Of a stretch of 64,000 bases of DNA, positions 11,000 through 22,097 are shown one piece after another. The DNA lies in the NCBI GenBank assembly GCA_922989275.2, contig OV277862.1, forward strand, positions 64,555,832 to 64,619,831. The letters run 5' to 3'. Each line of letters begins with the position of its first letter. Position 1 is the first letter of the stretch. Origin of the DNA: Gari tellinella (taxonomy: Eukaryota > Mollusca > Bivalvia > Cardiida > Psammobiidae). Under the pieces are notes generated by a model. It did no database searches and had not been told where the DNA came from. It worked only from the letters and a program-made list of their open reading frames with translations. The position numbers were made by a program, and so were the translations under genes.

Positions 11000-11940
11000 A
11001 ACTCAAGGGAGGTAACTCGTTTTGTGTAACATTTTGAAAGAACTTCTGGAAATCATGTATAAAATGTAAATTCTACAGTAGATTTTCATTAAATAGTTGG
11101 GACTAGTACAATTAAGTTATATCTATCTAATAAGAGTAAAATAAGTGTATGTTAAAGAGCTAGACTTTTTGTTATATGAGATTTAGTGACTTTTTCAGAA
11201 TTTGACTTTTTTAAAATATTGATATTTCTAGAAAATATGTCATGAAATATTTTTGTTTGCACAATATCTTATAGTCCCTTTACAGTTTACTTGAATATAC
11301 AGAAATTATTGGGTTACATCATTTTATAAAGAAAATATTTCTGTTCATTAAAAATGGAGCTTTTCTCGACAAATGGTCCTGTGAGAAAAAAAACCGGCAC
11401 TGTAATTCTTTTTTATTTTAACGATTTTTCACTCTCCATATGGTATATTTCAATTTAATCAAGGTTTTCAAGAATTATAGCACTGAATAAGCTGACCCGC
11501 GAACCACCTTAAAGACAGGTGACAAATTGCACTTAAAGGCCATGTGGTAGAGGTAACTCGAGAAAACTTTATTCACAAGCATCGCGAATAGATATCAGAA
11601 AATACAGTTTCACAGTTAGAACGGCAAACCTTTGAAATAGCCTACCAGAAGAAATCGTAAACGCTTAAACACTAAACACAGTCAAAATTAGGATAGATAA
11701 ATACTGGCAAAACCACGAAATAGTTTACAATTACACTGCCCAAATAGATATTAGAAATAAAGTATATATCAAAGAGAAAAAAAGAGTCCAACATAGAGGA
11801 TCCGATAGGGACTGCGTTGGAAAAGAACCTTAACTACACCTTAAGTAAGTTAAATCACAGTAAACAAGAAACTAGCAAAGGAGTGTTTTGCTTATCATTA
11901 ATTTTGCTATAAGCAGACACACAGAGAAGGAAAACGTTTA
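11000..11940. other. No gene recognised
   Basis: AT-rich. GGGAGGTAACTCG, a short sequence common in mollusc repeats, occurs near 11010. I see no long frame or clear terminal repeats. Confidence 0.35.
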
Positions 11941-11954
11941 TAAAGGTTCATCCA

Positions 11955-12050
11955 AAGGACTTGGTCCGTCGGGGTATTGAACTTACGACTCCTGGTATCG
12001 AAATGGGGTGCTTAAATCCTTAACCAGGTCCGCCGTTGGTATATGTTTAT
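11955..12050 (-). repeat. tRNA-like SINE fragment
   Basis: On the minus strand ACCTGGTTAAGGAT resembles an A box and AGTTCAATACCCCG a B box, about 45 bp apart. No body or tail was resolved. Confidence 0.35.
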
Positions 12051-12265
12051 AGGTCGGACATGGCAGCAGCGGAATCCAGGCTTTGAGACTGAGCATACTC
12101 AGTTTGTCAAATTTCTGACTTAATTTTGAAGAGCTATTAGCCGTACATATCTCAAGCTATACTCCGTACAGTTATAGGAAAACATAAACCTATTACCCGT
12201 ACACTGACAGCTGGTTTCTTTTATCAATATCAAAGCCATTTTCACTCTTACACTCGATCCATCAC

Positions 12266-12475
12266 TTGCCTAGACATTCTATATGTTACATGATGGCAAC
12301 ACATCCTTACAATTGTGTATTATATGATAAGGAAAGTGATTGCGAATACATTTTAGTGTTCCACACTACTGTTTTCGATGTACCAGCCCGAGAATTATGT
12401 GTTAAAAAAGTAGCAACGTGTAATATTTGGAGAATCAGAGAGAACCGTATGGTTGGTTTATCATCCTATAAGTAA
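12266..12475 (+). other. Short open frame inside the putative 4.5-kb element, unassigned
   Basis: Codes 69 residues with several Cys (HSICYMMATH, ELCVKKVATCNIW) but no recognised domain. Its position near the right end of the putative element makes a decayed element-encoded exon possible. I have no support beyond the frame itself. Confidence 0.2.
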
Positions 12476-13026
12476 ACTGAAAATATAACAATGCTGGATT
12501 TTCCCTATCCACCACAAAAATTGCATTTTACTTACCCGTAGTCGTATCTTCACAGGCCTTCTGTCGCTTCGCCTGGTACCTATTTCCGGAGTCGTTGCTA
12601 TACGGTGATAGTGATCTTAGACTTTCTGCGCATCGTTTTTACGCATGAAACAGTTCGTCTTGTACGGAAACAGTCAAAACTGTTTCCTCTGAATTAGGAA
12701 GCCAGAATAACAACACAACAGTTAAAAATATCCGAATAACAAGTAATGTAGAGCATAAGGTAATAATTTCAAATGTTACCTTTTTGCAGTTGAGTTTCTG
12801 GCGTTTGCATTTCATTTTAATTAAACGGGGAGGGATTATGTCTTAGCAAATGGGAAATACCGTTAAACATATTTCCATTATATAAGTCATGAATATGCAC
12901 ATTTAGACAAATACTATATCTCAGCAGATGGTACACGTAGCTTAAAGCAGGTTGAAAGTAAAGCATCATGCACATTATTTTGAAACTAGAAACAGGCTGT
13001 GAAGTATAACTTGGGTTATACTCTTA

Positions 13027-13261
13027 CAGTGGATACAATGTTAATATTTCTCAATGCATTTACGCTTAAATTATTACCTTGTATTTCCATTGCAAACAAT
13101 TTTGGAGACGGATAATACGGCATCTGGTCAGGCTAAAAACTATTTGCCACACATATTGAAATAGACAGAAAATCAAAAAGATGTACATTTCCACACTTTA
13201 TTACATTTCGTTTGCATTTCGTTACGTTTAAACGGGAGTGACTACATCGGCTTCTTCAGTG
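13027..13261 (-). mobile_element. MITE-C copy (degenerate hairpin)
   Basis: Termini CAGTGGATACAATG and GGCTTCTTCAGTG, flanked by TA. The hairpin is badly eroded (TTTTGGAGACGG... CATCTGGTCAGGC). GTTACGTTTAAACGGGA is intact. Confidence 0.7.
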
Positions 13262-13570
13262 TACATCAAGGTACGGTGGAATGACAGTTCTGTGGCTGAC
13301 AGCGGACTGTGATACACAGGGAGAATGTAAGGAACAGCTTGGCACAAGCGTTATGTATGTTGTGATTTCTGCTTCTTTCCCACTAGCAGGAGCTTCGCTA
13401 CTCTTCAGCGGGATTTTTAAGCATGCGTATTGATTATAGGAGTTTGAATTCCTATACAAAGAATTGCAATCATTTTCTCATACGCATCGCGGCGAGTGGA
13501 GGGGGATTTGATTATTACAAATGGTCCTCTCATTGCTTTATGATACACTTTGGTCATTTGGAGTTTTTCG
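13262..13570. other. No gene recognised
   Basis: Between two MITE-C copies. A 67-codon minus-strand frame has no domain. Confidence 0.3.
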
Positions 13571-13575
13571 AGGTA

Positions 13576-13773
13576 CAGTGAAGAAAACGTTATTTTTTCC
13601 CGTTGAAAGGAAACTAAACCGCAGATTTTGTACAGGGTATTCTAAATGTTAATAAACTATTTAAATCATAGTGGCTAAAAGTTTAGAGTCCGATCTGGCT
13701 TTACATTGTTTGCAACGAATAAAATTGTTTAACATTAATGCGATTATTGGTAAAAATAACGCATTTTACACTG
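13576..13773 (+). mobile_element. MITE-C copy, hairpin largely lost
   Basis: Begins CAGTGAAGAAAACGTTATT. The centre is reduced to GTTTAGAGTCCGATCTGGC. It ends CATTTTACACTG. Confidence 0.6.
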
Positions 13774-13893
13774 TTTTTAGAGGAGTGAAAGTGAATAAAA
13801 GTTGTTATTAACACACTGGATTTCAATGTTTGATTTCAAAACGTAATATCACGTTTTGTATTATAGATTTCCTGTCGTATGAAACTTCACAAT

Positions 13894-13899
<6 letters not shown>

Positions 13900-13924
<25 letters not shown>
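13900..13924. repeat. (TA)n microsatellite
   Basis: About 12 TA units, roughly 255 bp upstream of the ATG of the receptor-like exon. I see no clear promoter element that could be tied to that gene. Confidence 0.9.
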
Positions 13925-13930
<6 letters not shown>

Positions 13931-14179
13931 ACAGGTGTGTGGTGATCTCTAGCGTGTGTACTATTTGATGAGGATTATTGAATATATGAAGGATTAAGAT
14001 GTTTTATATGCATGCCGATATTTAACAATGAGAACGCTTTGAGCGGATATTTAAGTACCTCCTGTAGTGATTGCTCTTAGCTAACCAAGTGAAGTAACTT
14101 TTTAAGAAATGAATCGGCGAGTCATACAGTAGTACATTTCATGGTGGAAACTTAAAAACGTAAAGTAAATCTTATAATA

Positions 14180-14831
14180 ATGAAAGTATTTAAGCGGCCC
14201 GGGTATCAGTTCTGTTTGCTGTTGTTCCTTGCTGTATTCACGGTTTCAAAGTGCAACTTGGTAAACTACTCGGTAGTAACGTCACCAACCCTCAACACTG
14301 AACTAAGGTTCAACCTTACAGACCCAGATTATAAAGGTGTTATTGGTGATGACACGGAAGGCGAGTCGGAAGACGTCATTGAAATGTTTCTTGAAATGGT
14401 TGAAAAGTACGAGCGAGAAAAAGAAAATTGTACCGCAGGTACACAATTTAACCTAGGTAAAGGTGTTATCCAGCAATATGGAATAAACCGATTTAAACGC
14501 CCAGCCCTTGTTGCAGTAAATAGAGCCAATCTATTAACAAGGCTCTGGAAAGAGGCCCCGAAGGCAGTTCTTGACTCGGAGTACTTGTTCTATACCCAAG
14601 TTCGAAACATGGTCGAGGGTGATGACGATATGTTTGCTGGCGGGAATTGTTATGACAAATATGAGTATAAGGACTATTACCTGTTTTGTCCTTTCGCCTA
14701 TAGGACTGCTAATGGAACTATTAACGTGAAAGATTTATCTGTGGAATATAAATACCTTGGAAATGATTCTGAATGGTTTTATCAAGCGCGCATGCGTGCA
14801 AGTCAATTGCAGAATTTCAACTACACAGTCG
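14180..14831 (+). CDS. First coding exon of a secreted or membrane receptor-like protein (possible receptor guanylate cyclase ectodomain)
   Basis: An open frame starts at an ATG and codes 217 residues up to a strong donor, TCG|GTAAGT, at 14831/14832. Beyond the donor the frame runs on only 24 codons, with low-complexity Lys and no domain feel, so I end the exon here (intron phase 1). Residues 1-25 form a signal peptide with a hydrophobic core, FCLLLFLAVF. The rest has six N-glycosylation sequons (N29, N45, N83, N168, N195, N214), Cys at 84, 147 and 160, an acidic stretch near 55-80, and a conserved-looking segment around residues 150-205 (LFCPFAYR, then EYKYLGNDSEWFYQAR). That segment reminds me of the membrane-distal sensor region of invertebrate receptor guanylate cyclases (speract-receptor-like, Cache-type). 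This is memory-based and weak. No kinase-like, transmembrane or cyclase exon was found downstream in the window. A coding exon is likely; the family is a guess. Confidence 0.72.
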
Positions 14832-15279
14832 GTAAGTTCCATTTGAAAAAAAAAATCAATTTTGCATTAACTGACCACCCAAAACAAATTTTGATGGAAT
14901 TTTAGACCCGAGTGGTAATTTACCCAATTATTCGACAAAACACACTTTTACGTCTTTTATTTGTTCATCCACCGAAGAAAATAGATCTATTTTAAAAAGT
15001 CATAAATATGTTTAATAAGAAATATTTTCCTTACAAATGTTACATTTAATAAGGCTTAAAGTGAAGCATTCTGCTTTACTTTAAACTTGATTTATGTTTT
15101 CATCTGTCTTCGAAACTAGAAACAGTCTATACTTTCATGATAAATATCCGCATGATTTCTATTCAGCGTAAAGCAACCACTTAGTTAAAATATTTCCGAA
15201 CTAGTTCAATTAATGCAAGATTGAATGTATCTTTTTAAATCCCTCCATTTCCACACCCGACCCTAGTAGCGCCTGTATA
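14832..15279 (+). other. Probable start of intron 1
   Basis: The stretch begins with the donor GTAAGT. It is AT-rich and holds a degenerate half of the AAAGCAGG-type hairpin near 15055-15095 (GAAGCATTCTGCTTTAC). Nothing else is recognised before the first MITE-C copy. Confidence 0.5.
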
Positions 15280-15526
15280 CAGTGGAGAAGATGATCCTTC
15301 AAATTAAACACGTTTACGTTAAAACTATTTATTGCATTGCAAACATTTGGAACCTGCAGATCAGAAGCCGTGTAACGCGACGTCTGATCAGACTCCAAAA
15401 TGATTGATACCCGTATTAAAGTGTTTATTAAGTATTGACAAAAAAGGTGTTTATTTAATTTCAATGCGATTGCGTTTGCGTTTCGTTAGCGTTTAAACGG
15501 GAAAGAATAAAACGTCATCTCTAGTT
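15280..15526 (-). mobile_element. MITE-C copy abutting another
   Basis: Left end CAGTGGAGAAGATG, right end CGTCATCTCTAG. The hairpin has apex GCCGTGTAACGCGAC. The next MITE-C begins within about 5 bp, a tandem arrangement also seen at 43077-43553. Confidence 0.65.
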
Positions 15527-15528
15527 TA

Positions 15529-16032
15529 CGATGGGGAAGGTTTTGTTCGTTCTCAATAAACGTATTTTATGCTATAGCAATGATTTTTATTTGTAAGCAG
15601 TTTAGAGCCAGATCAGGTACTGGATACATGTAGCTCGGCATCTGATCCTGCTGAAAACTATTTATTATTCAGATTATTATTATTCAATAACATTTTCAAA
15701 AAGTAACATGTACCATTTTCTACATTTCATTGCGAGTTTCATTTAGATACGTTTAACCCTTTCCCTTATAGAAGCGACTTTTAGCACATTCATTTTATTC
15801 ATCCGCTGCAGAAAATATTTCCAAATTATACCGTAATGAATATGTGTCATATTTAATACTTTCCTTATTCTAGCAGTTAATAGCTTAAAGTAGGCTGAAA
15901 GTAAAGCAGAATGCGCCTTAGGGCGCATTCTGCTTTACTTTCAACCTGCTTTAAGTAGTCACATATCTTCAATACTAGAAACAGGCTATCAGGTAAAGGG
16001 TTAAACGAAATTTAATAGTGTATTATCCACTG
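15529..16032 (-). mobile_element. MITE-C copy split by a MITE-A
   Basis: The left part has TTCTCAATAAACG and a hairpin enlarged by ATACATGTAGCT at its apex. The right part resumes with AACGAAATTTAATAG and ends TATTATCCACTG. The break lies exactly at TTAA of its GTTTAAAC motif. Confidence 0.7.
15757..16000 (+). mobile_element. MITE-A copy 1 nested in MITE-C
   Basis: Flanked by TTAA at 15753-15756 and 16001-16004; 244 bp. Ends CCCTTTCCC and GGTAAAGGG. The family's central hairpin (AAAGTAGGCTGAAAGTAAAG arms, apex GCGCCTTAGGGCGC) spans 15889-15955. Confidence 0.85.
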
Positions 16033-16480
16033 TATACAAGCACTTTGGACCAAGAAGTTATACCGCTATACACGGCGTCTGTTCTTGGTCAGCACTTTCT
16101 AAAACACAAAGTGCCTAAAAACAATATGACAATGAAGAGAATATTTCATAGACCAATTTTGAGCATCTGTTTGTTCAGAGTAGAAAATCACAGAAAGCCA
16201 ACAAGACGTTAAACCATTCTCCCCAAAAAAACTGCAAACGGAGAACTTCAGTGTAAAACTCAGTCAAGCAAATTTTGCTTTTTTTTGTACATGTTGGGAA
16301 AACACAAACAGTGCACACTCAGATTAGAGGATTTTAGGCCTTCTTTTCTAGGTATAAACTTCTTGCATGATTGTGACAAATGTACTCATTGGCACATGGT
16401 TTGTAATGTGCGAGTATAATCGTCGTTAGGGTTGAATGGGTTAATGCGGATTGTTCTTTTTATAGATTTACTGATTGGTA
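16033..16480. other. No gene recognised
   Basis: No domain is seen in the short frames here. Confidence 0.35.
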
Positions 16481-16726
16481 CAGTGGAGAATCTGTTATTC
16501 TTTCCCGTTTAAACGCAAACGTACGCAAACGCAAAGCACTAAAACGTAGAAAAGTACAACTTTAGGACAATTCTGATATTTCATGTTTATCTTGGTGGCA
16601 AACAGTTTGGATCCTGATCAGACGCCGGATTACCCGGCGTCTGATCTGGCTCCAAACTGTTTGTACTGCAAATAATAGTTTTAGCGTAAACGCGTTTATT
16701 GGGAAAGAATAACAGATTCTCCACTG
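16481..16726 (+). mobile_element. MITE-C copy, TCTGTTATT subfamily
   Basis: Starts CAGTGGAGAATCTGTTATT and ends AACAGATTCTCCACTG, TA on both sides. The extended CAAACGTACGCAAACGC arm marks a young-looking subfamily. Hairpin apex GGATTACCC. Confidence 0.9.
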
Positions 16727-16829
16727 TATTATATAACTGACAAAAAAAACTAAGCTAAATCGAAGTCAGGCTGCTCGACTTCTGAAACATGTCCGATCTG
16801 TTTCCTATAATCATCAACGTTCTAAATTA

Positions 16830-17064
16830 TAGTGGAGAAGACATTCTTTCCAAATCAACCCGTTTATTCTAAAATTTCCATCTCGATAGAAAAGAGTTTG
16901 GAACCAGATGACACGCCGGGTTACACACTCGGCGTCTGATCAGGCTCAAAACTGTTTGTCAGTGAAATAGAAATAGATCATTAGAAATTTAAACAAAATG
17001 TGTGCATTGATTGAAATGCGTTACGTTTGCGTTTAAACGAGAATGGATAACCTCTTCTCCACTG
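16830..17064 (-). mobile_element. MITE-C copy
   Basis: Starts TAGTGGAGAAGAC, ends TCTTCTCCACTG. The hairpin is uneven (GCCGGGTTACACACTCGGCGTC), with ACA inserted at the apex. A right-end remnant (GCGTTTATTTGGAAAG, CGTCTTCCTCGGTG) follows to about 17106. Confidence 0.8.
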
Positions 17065-17106
17065 TAAACGGCGTTTATTTGGAAAGAAACGCGTCTTCCT
17101 CGGTGT

Positions 17107-17344
17107 ATCGGAACAGAGTTATGCTAAACTCAAATGATATTGGAGAGTTCAGATCTGCTATATATTTGCTGCATTGTACCTGAGTATTGTTCGATTTTTC
17201 TGACCTGTCGGAGTTATTTTTAGAACAGAATAGTTCATAATAATGAATAGATAACAGGGTAACATCGGATCTATGTAGTCGTACACTTTCCAACTTGAGA
17301 TAACATGATCCTCGTGCAGCACGAGACCCTTGCGCTAACTTTAC
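17107..17344. other. No gene recognised
   Basis: Sits between MITE-C pieces. The overlapping minus frame is without a domain. Confidence 0.3.
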
Positions 17345-17570
17345 TGATATTTTATTCTTTCCCAACAAAGGCATTTATATACTAAAACTATTATTTCCAT
17401 TGCAAACAGGTTGGAGCCAGATCAGACGCCGGGTTACCCGGCGTCTGATCAGGCTCCAACCTGTTTGCTACTCAGATTAAAAATATAATTAAAATTTCTT
17501 AAAGTAAATTTCCACACTTTAGTGCATTGGGTTTGCGTTTAAACGGGAAAGAATAAGGTATCCTCTACTG
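17345..17570 (-). mobile_element. MITE-C copy with co-changed hairpin arms
   Basis: The left TIR is worn. The right end CCTCTACTG is followed by TA. The hairpin at 17400-17469 is perfect and reads AACAGGTTGGAGCC with GGCTCCAACCTGTT, where most copies have AGTTTGG/CCAAACT. Confidence 0.8.
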
Positions 17571-18240
17571 TACATTGTGCACAAAAATTACAGCTACATG
17601 TATCCGTATCATAAACCGTATGTAGAGAAAACTCATCCCTTTGAAAGTTTTAGAATGTTCCAATCTAAAAATAACCCCGACAGGTCAGAAGAAAACACTA
17701 ATACATTAAACAGAAGGACTAATCAACGGAATATCAACACGCTGTCCTGGTCATAACTTACTAGTGCACTGTTTGTCAACGGGAACTTTTCCATTCTCTT
17801 ATAGTCGCTCATATCCATATACATTGTTTTCCTATAATAATTATCACTACATGTACTATACAAAAACCGCGCTAGGGTTCAAAGACTGTCAAATTGTTTT
17901 GCAAAATGAACCCGCCAAACAATCTGTAGAGAGAAGTGTCTGACAAATCCAAGCCAAACGTTGTACAGAACGCCATCTGTTCTATACAGAAGTACGCTCG
18001 TATGTATTATAATCTCTTTGAATGGTCGCCACAAAGTAGAATGTAAAAGTGTAAATCTTGATTTATATGTAGAGTGAGTGCTGATAATACAATAACTCAA
18101 CTACATGTATATAGATAATCCGTTTCGTGGTAATATAAATTACAGTTGATGGTTTCAGACTGAACGAACAAAGAGCAGATATGTTGTAATAGATCACAGT
18201 AGTTCTGCCATAACAATTCCAATGTTGATGCCGCCAAAAG
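17571..18240. other. No gene recognised
   Basis: The 73-codon minus frames at 17879-18318 have no recognisable domain. Confidence 0.35.
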
Positions 18241-18244
18241 GCAT

Positions 18245-18431
18245 TTGCAAAAAGTTTGGATCCTGATCAGAGGCCGCGTATAACGCGGTGCCTGATCAGG
18301 ATCAGAACTGTTTGTCACTTATTTTGAACGTTCGTTAGTTATATATGCACTAACTTAAATCTAACTTTGAAACAATATTGATGACAACAATATTGATGCA
18401 GACGGCAAAATGGTGATGAAGGGATAAAAAC
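18245..18431. mobile_element. MITE-D partial copy
   Basis: The hairpin has an expanded apex (GAGGCCGCGTATAACGCGGTGCC) and the right-hand family sequence CTAACTTTGAAACAATATTG, AACAATATTGATGCAGACGG and GGTGATGAAGGG. Confidence 0.6.
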
Positions 18432-18587
18432 GGAATATCACCACAGTGTGTGATCCGGGATCTTGTATCAGTCGAGTTGGTTGTGTAATCCAGATCTCAC
18501 GAGAGGCCAAGCCTCGAGTGTGATCAGGATTACACAACCAACGAGAACTGATACAAGACCCCGGATCACACACTGTGGTGATGTTCC
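18432..18587. repeat. 156-bp near-perfect palindrome
   Basis: GGAATATCACCACAGTG pairs with CACTGTGGTGATGTTCC. Further in, GATACAAGACC and GGTTGTGTAATCC pair with their complements. The apex is near 18510 (GAGGCCAAGCCTC). It joins directly to the end of the MITE-D piece. Confidence 0.9.
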
Positions 18588-19697
18588 TTTTATTATATAC
18601 CTAAACTGTTTGGGACTAGATCTAGATCTATATATTGTTCAACCGAATAATCAAATATACGCATACATGTAGGCCCCTATATCTTAAATATCCTGAGTTC
18701 TATGCAAAACTATTTATGGAAGTCATGTGACCACCAATAAATTACGTCATTATTTTATGACGTATCACTTTGTTCTCGATTGAATCCGTTATTTATAAGA
18801 AGTGTCGTTTTGCAAATAACTGTCATTTAAGCGTTTCAGAACACGAGTTGAACTGTTTTAAGCTTTATCCTTTGGAGGAAAACATTAGTAAAAGTGGGTG
18901 ATGTGGATTATTCACGCTTAAAATGGAAATTAACTATTCAAAGTTGACCAATTCTTAGTTTCAACTTTTTTTAAAAATAGCATCGGTCCTGGAATTCCAA
19001 AACGTCACGCGCAACGCTTCTTTATATTTATAGATCGTGTACAACTTGTGTTGCATAAAAGCAGTGACGTCAACATTCTGTAGCATATATGCCATCTGAT
19101 ACGGATCATCTGATACGGCAAAAGATTGTATGGCCTGTATTCGGATTTTAGAATAGGTATATAATAAAACGTTAAGTAAAAATTCATCGTGACGTTTTAC
19201 TCCTTCATAGCAATTTTGTCGTTAAACTGTTCAACATGAAAGGGTGAAGCAACCCCCTGCCAACAAAGAACGCACGTGATATAAATGTGAAGTATTTATG
19301 TTACATAAAGGTATACAAGTTTGTATTGTTTTAATAGCTAGAGAACCTGAGTAATGAAGAAAATGGCGAGTATGTGCATGGGTCGACGGGATATCTTGAG
19401 AACGTGTAGCTTACCCTTCTCCTTCTAAATACCCCTTTGTTTGGATCCCCAAACAACTTTAATTCAGTGACCATTGACATCGGTGTCTGGTCAGCCACCT
19501 TACCCTTTGACACTGGTTGTATGGTTTCCTCAAATAAGCATATGCATATACTGCAATTTGAAGCTTTTAGCAAACAGCAGTGGACATAAAGGCATGCGAG
19601 GGGTAAAGATATACATACCTGGGTGTTCTCTTAATGATTTGCTTCCACTGTGCTATTTACCTTGAAGTGTTTTATGACACTACGCTACTCTAGGCTA
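18588..19697. other. No gene recognised
   Basis: AT-rich. Small frames (19005-19187 minus, 19331-19573 minus, 19474-19665 plus) show no domain. Confidence 0.35.
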
Positions 19698-19936
19698 CAG
19701 TGGAGATGCTTCTTTACTCTTTCCCGTTTAAACAAAACTAAACACATTTCAGTAAAATATAGAAAATGACCGAAGTTTTGATGCTATTGTTTTTAAAGTT
19801 CTGAATAGCAAACCATTTAGAGCCTGATCAGACGCCGGGTTACCCTGCGTCTGAACTGGCTCCAAACCGTTTGCATTGTAAAAAATTTGTTTAGCGTGAA
19901 CGCATTTATTAGGAAAGAATAACGTTTCCCCCACTG
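19698..19936 (+). mobile_element. MITE-C copy
   Basis: Starts CAGTGGAGATGCTTC, ends TTTCCCCCACTG, TA on both sides. Hairpin apex GGGTTACCCTG, with decayed outer arms. A right-half MITE-C remnant follows at about 19970-20060. Confidence 0.8.
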
Positions 19937-20418
19937 TACAATGTATGGACATGCACGTCTATATGCCTTTGATAAGACTTCAAATTGCTTGCATTGAATT
20001 TTAATGGTTAGGCATAAACGCGTGCTCCGGAGAAGAATATTGTTTTTGTCTTCCGCAATGTAAAACTGGACAGTGTAGATACTGACCAGTGGCTTTCCGC
20101 CGTGCGTTCATCCTGGTTTAAACGACTGTCTGCGTAAAGTACATGTACACACAACATTGTATTGAGTATACGCACTGAACATTACTGTAATTAAACCATT
20201 TTTCCAGTTTCAGTACCCAGAAGTAGCTTTCTGCAAAAATGTCGTCTACAGTTATTCTCAAAGAAGATTTCTTCTGACATATCCTGTCATAAAAGTTAAT
20301 CAGATTGTCAAACTGTTTGGATCTTGACGAGACTTGTTCGACCTCTTACCTTGATCTAGACGGTGTATAAAGGGCATCGAAACGTCATTCATAGCGAACT
20401 AAAGATAAATGAAATATA

Positions 20419-20680
20419 CAGTGGAGATGTTATCTGTAGTGGAGAAAACGTTCTTTCCCGTTAAAACGCAAACGAAACACAAACGCATTGCAGTTAAACT
20501 GAAAAATTACAACCTCCTGATAATTCTGACAATTCATTTTAATTTGAGTGGCAAACAGTTTGGAGCCTGATCAGACGCCGGGTTACCCGGCGTCTGACCT
20601 GGCTCCAAACTGTTTGCATTGGAAATTAATAGTTTTAGCGCAAACGCATTTATTGGAAAAGAATTACGTTTTCTCCACTG
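20419..20680 (+). mobile_element. MITE-C copy with duplicated left terminus
   Basis: CAGTGGAGATGTTATC at 20419 is followed by a second TAGTGGAGAAAACG at 20438. The rest is intact: hairpin apex GGGTTACCC at about 20580 and right end TTTTCTCCACTG. Confidence 0.8.
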
Positions 20681-20953
20681 TATTCTCTCTCAATAAATGT
20701 TGTCCGATCAGACGCATATGTTTAGGTTCCACACTGTTTGCCACTGATATAAAAAAAATGAGCAAACAATTGTATGTTTACGTTTAAGTGCATTGCGTAA
20801 GTATTAAGTGTCGTTTTAATGGGAAAGAAATACGTCTTTTCAACTCATCGAATACTTCACAGTGAATATGTTATGTGCTATAAGAGAGAAGTATATCAGA
20901 AAACAAAATAACACATGGTTTATCCGTGTATGCTTGGATATTGCAATGTACAA

Positions 20954-21084
20954 TAGTGGGGAAGACGTCATTCTTTCCAAATACTCGCGTTCGTAAGCTA
21001 AAACTATTGTTTCCATTGTATACAGTTTAGAGCCAGATCAAACGCCGGGTAAATTAATGGGAACGAATAACGTCTTCTCCACTG
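20954..21084 (-). mobile_element. MITE-C internal-deletion derivative (~130 bp)
   Basis: Left end TAGTGGGGAAGACGTC, right end GTCTTCTCCACTG. The hairpin is cut after CGCCGGGTAA, which joins directly to ATTAATGGGAACGAATAAC. Confidence 0.75.
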
Positions 21085-21174
21085 AGTCCCTGTGTGCTTG
21101 CAGGAAGAGTTCGTTGTGATATTCAATGATGATCTGAAGATTTTACCCCACAGTGCCCATTCAGCTGAATAATA

Positions 21175-21235
21175 GCAAACAATGCAGACCCTGATTAGAC
21201 ACCGTGTAACGCGGTGTCGCAATAGTGTCTAAACA
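21175..21235. repeat. Isolated hairpin, CACC/GGTG variant
   Basis: AGACACCGTGTAACGCGGTGTC keeps pairing while differing from the usual GACGCC/GGCGTC. The right arm is disrupted after GTGTC. Confidence 0.6.
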
Positions 21236-21401
21236 GTTTGTCAACGTCCTCTTTAGTATACACTAGGCTTAGATTGGTTAACATTTAGCACGCTTTCAGT
21301 GAAGTTTCAATAATTGTTGTAAAATGTCTGGATCGAGATGTGATGCTTAGAAAGAGTTACGTCTCACCTGGATCCCAGGTGTGTTACTTTCATGATAACG
21401 G

Positions 21402-21730
21402 TAGTGGCCCAATGGTTAACACCTTGAACTACGGTACCAGGGGTCGTGAGTTCGATCCCCCGCCGGACCAGCGGTCTGACTAGGGGATTTTTCTGAATCC
21501 CCGATGATGTACAGGAATGTTCTTGAGCAAGACATGTACCGCGAATTGCTCCTCTCCACCCAGGGGTTAAAATGGGTACCTGTGAAGGGTCTGAGTCGGT
21601 ACTGCGGCTGCATTTGACTGCGCCATATGTTAGCAGTGCATAGGCAAGATGGCTCGATGATCAGGGGAGTATATGTACAGTCGGCTGAGCGGTCATTCGG
21701 ACTGAAAGTAGACTTTAACTTGGTATATTA
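21402..21730 (+). mobile_element. tRNA-derived SINE
   Basis: Head with A box GTGGCCCAATGGTTAAC and B box GAGTTCGATCCCC, then a roughly 250-bp body (AAAATGGGTACCTG, CTGAGTCGGTACTG, GATGGCTCGATGATC) ending near a T-rich run. Target duplication was not resolved. Confidence 0.7.
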
Positions 21731-21864
21731 CTTTTTTTTTATAATGTTAACACTTGTCACGCTTAATTGTTGTCTGCGTCAACTATAATTGTCTGCGCAT
21801 ACAATCCAAAATAAGTATTAATGTGTTTTTTAATTCAAGAAAAGGATATGAATGGCACACAATG

Positions 21865-21925
21865 TTGGTCTATATCAGACGCCGAGTAACACATCGACTG
21901 ATCTAAATCTAAACTATTTGCAAAA
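21865..21925. repeat. Decayed GACGCCG hairpin
   Basis: Fragment of the shared hairpin (TATCAGACGCCGAGTAAC, ATCGACTGATC). The right arm has lost part of the stem. Confidence 0.4.
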
Positions 21926-22097
21926 ATGTAACAAAGTCGTGCTTAGCATTACACGTATAAGGATTAAACAATAAATCGTACATAAATGTAAAAGGGGATT
22001 CGACATTAATCATTCCTATCCTGTTTAAAGTAGAAAAAATCATTTTTTAAACGACTCTAGTTTATTATAATCTGAGTCACAAACCTTCCAATCGTTA

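Larger units (their letters stand above)
8231..12775. mobile_element. Possible 4.5-kb element bounded by inverted ends
   Basis: About 45 bp at 8536-8580 (CCGTATAGCAACGACTCCGG, then TAGGTACCAGGCGAAGCG) recurs inverted and almost identical at 12558-12607. Outside these lie the foldback with TTATTACCTAAT (left) and AGCATAAGGTAATAAT (right), the same pair of ends seen at 1211-2290. The interior holds the broken zinc-finger exon, the Tc1 remnant and SINE-like pieces. No complete transposase is present. Treat the boundaries as approximate and the single-element view as inference. Confidence 0.4.

Noticed and set aside
12266..12475. Cys-containing frame as a zinc-binding protein
   Set aside because: Cys and His spacing matches no finger type I know; kept only as an unassigned frame.
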